From Caldifarciminota bacterium (GTDB lineage: Bacteria > Hydrothermota > Hydrothermia > UBA1063 > CAJXJZ01), in assembly GCA_027033555.1 (NCBI GenBank), contig JALVLE010000358.1, positions 1-7,644 of the forward strand: 7,644 nucleotides of DNA. The letters run 5' to 3'. Below, one piece after another: positions 1 through 5,721 of the stretch; position 1 is the stretch's first letter; each line of letters begins with the position of its first letter. The notes beneath the pieces are model-generated. The model saw nothing but the letters and a program-made list of their open reading frames with translations, ran no database searches and was not told the DNA's origin. The translations under genes were made by a program, and so were the position numbers.

Positions 1-543
1 ATATTGGGTGGGCCGAGAAAGCTTATAGAGCTTAGAAATCTCACATGGATAACGAGTTTGATGGAGGCCTCTTACGCAATTGTGCTTTGGGAAAAATTAC
101 ACAAGACAGAGGATGAAATTGCAAGTTTCCTTGGTCTCACAAGACAAACTGTAAGAAACATACTCAGAGCAGACCCTGAGCTTGTTATGCAAAAAATAGA
201 AGGCGAGCTTAAAGAAAAGACTCAGAGAGCCCATACTGCAGGCGGGCTTGCCAAAATGGCGCTGCGGGAGATAGAGGAGGGTAGAGATAACCTGACGGTA
301 TTTATACAGGCTTTTCAGGATGCATATTCCGATATTGGTGTGGAGTGGCCTATTGAGGTGTTAAAGAGGATAAAAGGACTTGATTTCCCTGTGAGCAAGG
401 AAATGTTGCTTGAAAGATTGAAAGGAATTAAAATTATGGGACTTGATATAGAAGAAATTCTGGATACAATGGAAGCTACTATAAAAAGCCCGAGGGAGCT
501 TTTGAGCCATATAAGTAAGACGCTTAAAAAGGAGGAAGGCTAA
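1..543 (+). CDS. Helix-turn-helix regulatory protein, 5' end possibly outside window
   Basis: The frame is open from base 1 and ends at TAA 541-543. A TTG at 4-6 could start it, but no ribosome site can be judged there, so the true start may lie upstream. Numbering from that TTG, residues 35-58 form a helix-turn-helix: EDEIASFLGLTRQTVRNIL, the pattern of a DNA-binding recognition helix. Residues 60-93 are a charged helix, possibly coiled coil. Residues 110-175 are an alpha-helical C-terminal region with WPIEVLKRIKGLDFPV. The N-terminal part resembles, from memory, the 'near-KaiC' probable regulatory domain (TIGR03879), which is found beside KaiC-like ATPases, but no KaiC homologue is visible here. 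It abuts the next gene with no gap, and an AGGAGG site for that gene lies inside its 3' end (530-535). Likely role: transcriptional or signalling regulator of this operon. The HTH is fairly secure; the family is tentative. Confidence 0.7.
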   Translation: MLGGPRKLIELRNLTWITSLMEASYAIVLWEKLHKTEDEIASFLGLTRQTVRNILRADPELVMQKIEGELKEKTQRAHTAGGLAKMALREIEEGRDNLTVFIQAFQDAYSDIGVEWPIEVLKRIKGLDFPVSKEMLLERLKGIKIMGLDIEEILDTMEATIKSPRELLSHISKTLKKEEG

Positions 544-2310
544 ATGATAATCAGGAAAAAACATGCAGCCCTACTTTTAAGATTGAGCGACAAGTGGAAG
601 GAGGGAATTGGGCTGGATAAAGTTCTGGATAAACTCAGTGATGAGGATCTTGAACACCTTGAACATTTGTATCTTGCCGGCATTATTGATGAAAATGAAG
701 GTAATTATACTTTAACTTATTCTGGAGAGCTTGTTCTGGATGTGCTTGAGCATCTTATAAAAGAGGGTAAGCTTCAGGATGTGGAAAAGTGGGACGATGC
801 ATTCAGGTGGATAGGATCTGAAGTGATAGCAATGATAGAGGTGGGCCTTATTTCAAAAGGAGAGATTGATGATAACATAAAAAAGGCCCTTTCTGAAAGA
901 GGGTTTGTATCAGACGATGGTGTGCTCTCTCCATATGCTTCCTCTATATGGGAAGCATACAATGAGGCAGATGTAAAGCTAAGGATTACGTCAAAAGTGG
1001 GAGATTATATCAAAAGTATTCCACCGGGGCCCGGGATGGCAAAATTTTTGCCCAAAGGGACAGATGAGCTGTTAACCCTTGAATCAATGAGGCTTATAGC
1101 TTTCTCTGTACCAACAAGCGATGTGTATGCCCTTACCGGACTTGGTCAGCAGATAAGGGCAGCTCTCTTAAATGGTACACCTTTCGGTAACGTCTATGTG
1201 GATGAGGAAATGCTTGATGTGATAATGAAACTAAATGAGGAAAATATCCCGGGTGAGGAGGGTCTTTTAGAGAGAATGCAGGCTCTTGGCTATATTGATT
1301 CTTCTAACAGACTGTTGCCAGCTGGAAAGCATCTCCTCTCTGCCGCAAGAATTTACTTTGATGGACCCATAACTACAAACCCATCAGTTCATTTTACAAA
1401 AGAGGAACTGTTTGTTTTATCCAGGGTTAAAGAACTCTCATCAGAAGATGTAGCTACAGTAAAGGCTCTTAAAGAGGCTGCTCTAAAGGAGTTTTCAGAA
1501 TACGATGTGTATGAAGGCATTCATACTCTTGAATCATACAGGCTTATAAAACCCGCTCTTTCTTCCAAGGGTGAGATAGGCTACGTACTTACAAATAAGG
1601 GCAAAGACACAATTGAAATAGTTGAGTCCAATAAGACGGTAGAGATTGACGCACTGGGGGTGAAAGCTATCACAGTGACCAGGATGGAATACAGTGCCCC
1701 TGATATAAAATGGCTTGAGATTTCAGAAAAGGAGGGCCTTGTTGGAAACGGTTTCCCCAGCAAGAAAGGCAGGTTCATGGCAGAGCTTGCGTCCAGGACC
1801 ATTAAATATCCATATATAACCGGAGATATGCGGGATGTGCTGGATCTTGTTCCCTATGAAAAGGGTATTCCATTAAAAAAGCTGGTTGAATTTTCAGGAA
1901 AGGATGAGGAGACAATTTTTTACCTTCTTGAACGGCTGGATGCACAGGGCGTTGTGGATGCCTTGCCAGATAATGTTTATACACTTACGGAAATAGGAAA
2001 GCTTATAAAAAGAGCAGTACGTGCTGTTCCGCTTGGCACCAAACATGTGGTAACACCTCTTCTTTCAAGGATACTTCTTGCTTTGTGGGAATTGTCCGAT
2101 AAAGCTCATAGAATTCCTGTGGGAGATAACCTCAAAAAAGTGGAGAAGATGCTTGATCTCCCGAGAGAAGTGATTGATAGAGAAATACTCATAGGAAAAA
2201 GAAACAGGTTTCTGAATGACAAAGTTGTTCTTGAACCCGGTAAGGTTCTCCTTGATGCACTGGTCTTGTACGAAGATATCAGAGACATCTGGGAGGAGGT
2301 TTTGGTATAA
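544..2310 (+). CDS. DUF505-like multi-winged-helix protein, function unknown
   Basis: A 588-residue soluble protein with no signal peptide or membrane segment. Start ATG follows the previous stop directly and has AGGAGG at 530-535, 8 bases upstream. Length, the opening (MIIRKKHAALLLRL) and the central PPGPGMAKFLP (160-170) agree with the uncharacterised DUF505 family (PF04458) of archaea and thermophilic bacteria; this is recall, not a search. The protein reads as a chain of winged-helix-like units. A recurring pattern, helix ending in L-x2-L-x3-G/R-(I/V/Y), then a short beta wing often written Y-x-L-T-x2-G, then a helix, appears near residues 41-71, 112-139, 177-210, 241-271, 326-360, 391-419, 461-492 and 548-576. 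Two units share T-L-E-S-x-R-L-I followed by Y-x-L-T-x2-G (178 and 328). No catalytic motif was recognised. It could bind DNA or RNA, or act as a protein scaffold. Position between an HTH protein and a membrane protease suggests a regulatory role; that is inference. Confidence 0.75.
   Translation: MIIRKKHAALLLRLSDKWKEGIGLDKVLDKLSDEDLEHLEHLYLAGIIDENEGNYTLTYSGELVLDVLEHLIKEGKLQDVEKWDDAFRWIGSEVIAMIEVGLISKGEIDDNIKKALSERGFVSDDGVLSPYASSIWEAYNEADVKLRITSKVGDYIKSIPPGPGMAKFLPKGTDELLTLESMRLIAFSVPTSDVYALTGLGQQIRAALLNGTPFGNVYVDEEMLDVIMKLNEENIPGEEGLLERMQALGYIDSSNRLLPAGKHLLSAARIYFDGPITTNPSVHFTKEELFVLSRVKELSSEDVATVKALKEAALKEFSEYDVYEGIHTLESYRLIKPALSSKGEIGYVLTNKGKDTIEIVESNKTVEIDALGVKAITVTRMEYSAPDIKWLEISEKEGLVGNGFPSKKGRFMAELASRTIKYPYITGDMRDVLDLVPYEKGIPLKKLVEFSGKDEETIFYLLERLDAQGVVDALPDNVYTLTEIGKLIKRAVRAVPLGTKHVVTPLLSRILLALWELSDKAHRIPVGDNLKKVEKMLDLPREVIDREILIGKRNRFLNDKVVLEPGKVLLDALVLYEDIRDIWEEVLV
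1075..1098 (+). repeat. Near-identical direct repeat within the DUF505-like gene (partner 1525-1548)
   Basis: Bases 1075-1098 and 1525-1548 match at 20 of 24 positions, in the same reading phase and exactly 150 codons apart. Each copy contains CTTGAATCA, three differing bases, then AGGCTTATA. They encode TLESMRLI and TLESYRLI, the start of two of the winged-helix-like units. This fits internal duplication of the coding sequence, or strong constraint on these residues, rather than a mobile repeat. Confidence 0.6.
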
Positions 2311-3158
2311 TGGCGTTTGATCCGGTCTCTGCCTTGTTCTGGTTTATTATTCTCTTTGCTCTGTTATGGCCCCAGCTCCAGCACAAAATGCTGCTGGGGC
2401 AGAGACTGGCAACCATAAGAAAACTGGAAAAGAAACGTAATAGCAGAGTTATAACCCTTATTCACAGACAGGAAAAAATCGGCATGTTTGGTATTCCCTT
2501 TTTCAGATTTATTGACATAGAAGACTCAGAGGAAGTGCTCAGAGCTATAAGAACAACTCCCAGCAATACACCTATTGATCTTATCCTGCATACCCCGGGT
2601 GGTCTTGTCCTTGCCTCTTACCAGATAGCACTGGCTTTAAAGGAGCACCCGGCAAAAACAACAGTTATTGTTCCTCATTATGCAATGAGCGGAGGAACTC
2701 TCATTGCTCTTGCAGCAGATGAGATAGTTATGGACAGACATGCTGTTTTGGGGCCTGTTGACCCACAGTTACCACGGGGAGATGGGGCTGTGCCTGCGGC
2801 TTCTATTGTAAATGCAGTAAAAGTGAAAGGAGAGGATGAAGTGGATGACGATACACTTATCCTCCATGACGTGGCAAAAAAGGCCATTTCCCAGGTAGAA
2901 GAAATGGTTTTTACACTTGTAAAAGATAGAATGAATGAGAATACGGCAAGGTCTCTTGCAAAGACCCTGAGTGAAGGACGCTGGACACATGACTATCCTA
3001 TAACCTTTGAAAAGGCGAAAGAACTTAACTTAAATGTAAGTGATAATGTTCCCGGGGAAGTGTATGAGCTTATGAGTTTGTATCCTCAAATGCAACAGAT
3101 GAGACCCGGAGTGGAGTTTTTGCCCTCCCCGGGGCACAGGAATAATGGAAAAAAATGA
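2310..3158 (+). CDS. Membrane-anchored ClpP-fold serine protease, SDH_sah family (PF01972)
   Basis: A 282-residue protein with one N-terminal membrane helix (about residues 7-20, ALFWFIILFALLW), so the protease domain is tethered to the inner membrane; on a positive-inside reading of the basic stretch after the helix (K26 to R46) it probably faces the cytoplasm. The domain carries the hallmarks of the serine dehydrogenase proteinase family (formerly DUF114), a ClpP/crotonase-fold group: LHTPGG (93-98, oxyanion strand), AMSGGT with likely nucleophile Ser127, LGPVDPQ (147-153), and RWTHDYPIT (224-232). The family is described as having a Ser-His-Asp triad; I cannot assign His and Asp here, though H144 and H227/D228 are candidates. 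ATG 2310 overlaps the previous stop by one base (TAATG) and has AGGAGGT at 2294-2300, so translation is coupled. Some databases call such proteins 'ATP-dependent Clp protease proteolytic subunit', which is misleading since no Clp ATPase link is shown. Substrate unknown. Confidence 0.88.
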   Translation: MAFDPVSALFWFIILFALLWPQLQHKMLLGQRLATIRKLEKKRNSRVITLIHRQEKIGMFGIPFFRFIDIEDSEEVLRAIRTTPSNTPIDLILHTPGGLVLASYQIALALKEHPAKTTVIVPHYAMSGGTLIALAADEIVMDRHAVLGPVDPQLPRGDGAVPAASIVNAVKVKGEDEVDDDTLILHDVAKKAISQVEEMVFTLVKDRMNENTARSLAKTLSEGRWTHDYPITFEKAKELNLNVSDNVPGEVYELMSLYPQMQQMRPGVEFLPSPGHRNNGKK

Positions 3159-4044
3159 GTTAAAGAGAGGCATAGCCCTTTTTTCAGGCGGGCTTGATAG
3201 CATTCTTGCTATAAAACTCATGGAAAGAGCGGGGTTTGAGATAATCCCGCTCTTTATTTATACTCCATTTATCTCAAGAAAGTTTCCTGATGAGATAAAG
3301 GAAGAGTTTGAGGAACTATACGGAAAAGAGTTTGCACGCAGGGTGGTTATACACCAGAGTGGCAAAGAGTATCTTTCTCTTGTTAAAAATCCACGTTTTG
3401 GTTATGGCAAAAATTTAAATCCCTGTATAGATTGTAAAATCTTTTTTCTCAGAACTGCTGCCTCTTATATGGACCGATTTAAGGCTACATTTTTGGTAAC
3501 CGGTGAGGTGCTGGGGCAGAGAGGAATGTCACAGAGAAAGGATGCAATTTTAAAAATAGAAAGAGAAAGTGGTCTGTGTGGAAAGATAGTTCGTCCTCTC
3601 AGTTTACACTATTTCCCTGAAACAGTTCTTGAAAAAAAAGGTCTGCTGGATAGGAAAATGTTCCCAGCCATTAAAGGTAGGAATAGGAAAACCCAGCTTG
3701 AGCTTGCAAAAAAGTTAGGCATTGCTCGTTTCCCACAGCCTGCGGGGGGCTGTCTTTTGACAGACCCGGCTTTTTCTTCCAGATTAAGGGTGCTTTTAAT
3801 GGAAGATTTGTTTGACATCAAATGGATAAATGCAATAAAATTTGGTAGATTTATTGTTGAAAATGGTATTTACGTGGTGGCAAGGAACAATGTGGAAAAT
3901 TCAAGACTGATGTTTTTAAGTGAAAAGTACAAAATTCCATTATTTGTGCCGAACTTTAAAGGTCCTCTTGTGGTTATATTAAGAGGCAACAAAGAGCAGG
4001 CAAATAAACTTGCCTGTCGTTATTCGCGGCATTGCTCTTTTTGA
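3145..4044 (+). CDS. PP-loop tRNA sulfurtransferase (ThiI/MnmA-like) with C-terminal NFACT-R-like domain
   Basis: A 299-residue cytoplasmic enzyme of the ATP-pyrophosphatase type that activates an RNA base by adenylation before sulfur transfer. Residues 14-19 are the PP-loop SGGLDS. NPCIDCK (92-98), TGEVLGQRGMSQR (119-131) and AGGCLLTDP (200-208) match the short ThiI-like proteins often labelled 'thiamine biosynthesis protein' or 'thiouridylate methyltransferase'. Cys94, Cys97 and Cys203 are the candidate catalytic or iron-sulfur ligands. Residues 228-296 (KFGRFIVENGIYVVARNNVEN, FKGPLVVILRG, CRYSRH) resemble the NFACT-R (DUF814) RNA-binding domain, whose fusion to such thiouridylases has been described in the literature. 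No THUMP domain is present, so this is not classical ThiI. ATG 3145 overlaps the preceding gene by 14 bases, with only a weak upstream site (ACAGG 3136-3140), suggesting translational coupling. The modified nucleoside is unknown. It may simply travel with the operon rather than work with its neighbours. Confidence 0.85.
   Translation: MEKNELKRGIALFSGGLDSILAIKLMERAGFEIIPLFIYTPFISRKFPDEIKEEFEELYGKEFARRVVIHQSGKEYLSLVKNPRFGYGKNLNPCIDCKIFFLRTAASYMDRFKATFLVTGEVLGQRGMSQRKDAILKIERESGLCGKIVRPLSLHYFPETVLEKKGLLDRKMFPAIKGRNRKTQLELAKKLGIARFPQPAGGCLLTDPAFSSRLRVLLMEDLFDIKWINAIKFGRFIVENGIYVVARNNVENSRLMFLSEKYKIPLFVPNFKGPLVVILRGNKEQANKLACRYSRHCSF
3991..4042 (+). terminator. Possible folded 3' end or weak terminator of the first operon
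   Basis: Inside the last codons of the sulfurtransferase gene, CAGGCAA (3997-4003) can pair with TTGCCTG (4010-4016) across a six-base loop. AAAGAG (3991-3996) can also pair with CTCTTT (4035-4040), closing a larger structure that ends in a run of five T (4038-4042). The large internal bulge makes this a poor classical terminator. It sits just before what looks like the start of a new transcription unit. Confidence 0.22.
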
Positions 4045-4050
4045 ATACGT

Positions 4051-4078
4051 TTGTTTTACTTCATTCAAGCTTTAAAAT
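4051..4078 (+). promoter_or_regulatory. Candidate sigma70-type promoter for the LpoA-like gene
   Basis: In the 40-base gap before the next gene, TTGTTT (4051-4056) and TAAAAT (4073-4078) are spaced by 16 bases, like a -35/-10 pair. Transcription would begin about seven bases after the -10 box, at or next to ATG 4085, giving a leaderless or nearly leaderless mRNA. The region is AT-rich, so such matches arise by chance; the missing Shine-Dalgarno site is the main support. Confidence 0.33.
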
Positions 4079-4084
4079 TTACTT

Positions 4085-5512
4085 ATGGAATTTCTACTTT
4101 TCTTCCTTTTTTCCTTTCCTTTTTTCAAAAAAAGTGCTTTGAATACGGATGCCTATGTTAAAGCAAGAGAATATTTGGCTTCAAAGAAATATGAAGAGGC
4201 AGGTAGAATTGCAGATTCACTGATTCGTGAAGGTTACAGAGACAAGGAGGTTCTGGAGCTTCTGGCTTATACCCTCTACCAGCGAAGTATGTGGGATTCT
4301 TTGGTTAATCTATCAAAAATTTTAAAAAAGTTTAAAATTCCACAAAGGTCCCAGGAATACTCAGATATTATGTTTATGTTGGCAGTAGCGTATTTTAAAA
4401 ATAATGATGTTGCTTTTGCCGCATATTATGCAGCCCGTTCTGCAACTGATATGAAAAACAGAAAAAGGGCGTTATCCTTTGCAAGAGACTATCTTAAAAT
4501 GCCCATTTTGCCAGAAGCTGACATTGACTTTCTTTCAAAGCCACTTCCACCGGGTGTATATATACTACAGGATGAGCCTGAGGCGGTGAAAAATGATTTT
4601 CTTAATGGATTTGTATTGGGGCTTGGTGGAGACCTGCAGTATTTGAGGTTGAAGAGTTTTAAAGATTTTCAGAAGGTTTCAATTCTTATAGGACCACTTC
4701 TTTCAAAAAATGTAATAACTCTTTACAAGATATTGCTTAAAACAGGGGAACCGTGTATCTTTCCCCTTTCAGAAGATATAAGAATAGGTATTTCTCCCCC
4801 TTTGTATCCTTTCAATGCAAGATATGCAGTGGAGCTTGAAAAAGGGGTTGAGCTTTTTGCAGATAAACTGGGGTATTTGAACTATGCCATCTATTATGAA
4901 GGGGATGATCCCGTGGCAGTATCTGGGAGGAAGTTTCTTGAGAAAGAACTTAGAAAAAGGGAACTATATATTGTAGAGGAGCGTTATTTTACCAGAGATT
5001 CCATTAATATGCTCACAGAAATTGATTCTACTTCTGGAGAAAACTGGGATATGGTATTTGTTCTTGGCAGAAGCGACTTTGCATTGACCCTTGCAACTAC
5101 TTTTAGGCGTGAGGTGGAGGATTTGCCTGTGTATGTGTTTTCGGATTTTAGGTGGAAGATAATAGAAGGTGGATATATAGGACTGAATGGTATTATTTTT
5201 GCCGGCATTTTTACAGATGTGAGAAAATTGCTGGACATTAATTCTATAAAGGACAGATTTGAAGAAACATACAATGCGCAATTCGGTAGCTATCCTTCTG
5301 TTTACGCATCAAGGGGATATGATGCAGGAAGACTTCTTGTTGAAATCATTCACCATGTTGATACTTTTAATAGGAGAAATATATGGAATTATCTTTACAA
5401 TAGGGGTATTTATGAGGGGATAAGCGGATATTATCTCTTCAGAGATGACCCTTCACTTATAAAGGTTTATACTTTTAAAGATGGCAGAGTAATTGAATAT
5501 AAGGAGGAGTGA
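4085..5512 (+). CDS. Exported TPR-like plus type-1 periplasmic-binding-fold protein (LpoA-like architecture)
   Basis: A 475-residue protein. Residues 1-18 are a very hydrophobic Phe/Leu segment that reads as a short signal peptide or anchor, odd in having Glu2 but no Lys/Arg before the hydrophobic core and KK at 15-16 after it. No lipobox cysteine is present. Residues about 20-140 are paired helices of TPR type (EYLASKKYEEAGRIADSL; LAVAYFKNNDVAFAAYYA). Residues about 155-450 resemble a branched-chain amino-acid receptor fold: GPLLS (203-207), IYYEGDD (269-275) and GYDAGRLL (411-418) near the expected places. TPR followed by this fold is the plan of LpoA, the outer-membrane activator of PBP1A, and databases name such proteins 'penicillin-binding protein activator'. 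Role in peptidoglycan synthesis is inference; a ligand sensor is the alternative. ATG 4085 is the only plausible start because an in-frame TAA lies at 4073-4075; there is no Shine-Dalgarno site. Confidence 0.75.
   Translation: MEFLLFFLFSFPFFKKSALNTDAYVKAREYLASKKYEEAGRIADSLIREGYRDKEVLELLAYTLYQRSMWDSLVNLSKILKKFKIPQRSQEYSDIMFMLAVAYFKNNDVAFAAYYAARSATDMKNRKRALSFARDYLKMPILPEADIDFLSKPLPPGVYILQDEPEAVKNDFLNGFVLGLGGDLQYLRLKSFKDFQKVSILIGPLLSKNVITLYKILLKTGEPCIFPLSEDIRIGISPPLYPFNARYAVELEKGVELFADKLGYLNYAIYYEGDDPVAVSGRKFLEKELRKRELYIVEERYFTRDSINMLTEIDSTSGENWDMVFVLGRSDFALTLATTFRREVEDLPVYVFSDFRWKIIEGGYIGLNGIIFAGIFTDVRKLLDINSIKDRFEETYNAQFGSYPSVYASRGYDAGRLLVEIIHHVDTFNRRNIWNYLYNRGIYEGISGYYLFRDDPSLIKVYTFKDGRVIEYKEE
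5502..5507 (+). promoter_or_regulatory. Ribosome binding site deciding the start of the small membrane gene
   Basis: AGGAGG lies seven bases before ATG 5515, the ideal distance. The alternative GTG at 5509-5511, which overlaps the previous stop codon, would be only one base away from this site and is therefore unlikely to be used. The site lies within the last codons of the upstream gene, so the two genes are probably co-transcribed. Confidence 0.8.
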
Positions 5513-5514
5513 AG

Positions 5515-5721
5515 ATGGTAGAAAAGAAGAAAGAAGAAAAAAAGACCAATATATATCTTCCTTATGGTAAAAAGGCCTATGTAGTACAGGGGATAGGGCT
5601 GTTAATGGGTATTATAGGATTTGTTTTGACCGGCCTCGGAGATATTACCTTTTCTGTAATCTTTCTTGTACTTGGGCTTGTCGTTATATTGCCTATTGGA
5701 CTCTGGATGAAAGGTACCTGA
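5515..5721 (+). CDS. Small two-helix membrane protein, function unknown
   Basis: A 68-residue protein starting at ATG 5515, two bases after the stop of the LpoA-like gene. The N-terminus is strongly basic and charged (VEKKKEEKKTN), followed by YLPYGKKAYVVQ and two membrane helices at about residues 21-41 and 44-64, separated by a tight GLGDIT turn, ending in KGT. By the positive-inside rule both ends face the cytoplasm. The layout recalls small DUF3098-type membrane proteins, but I do not claim membership. Its placement behind an envelope protein suggests an envelope-linked role; this is weak inference. Its stop codon directly abuts the stop of priA on the other strand, leaving no intergenic terminator. 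Confidence 0.72.
   Translation: MVEKKKEEKKTNIYLPYGKKAYVVQGIGLLMGIIGFVLTGLGDITFSVIFLVLGLVVILPIGLWMKGT

Noticed and set aside
4041..4068. Inverted repeat TTGAAT ... ATTCAA in the gap before the LpoA-like gene
   Set aside because: Six AT-rich pairs with a 16-base loop are expected by chance and do not form a stable hairpin or a recognised operator.
4964..5281. 105-residue minus-strand reading frame inside the LpoA-like gene (and a 96-residue one at 4984-5274)
   Set aside because: Both lie wholly within a well-supported plus-strand gene, look like low-quality shadow translations and have no recognisable domain.
5509..5511. GTG start for the small membrane protein overlapping the upstream stop
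   Set aside because: It lies one base from the AGGAGG site, too close; ATG 5515 has ideal spacing.
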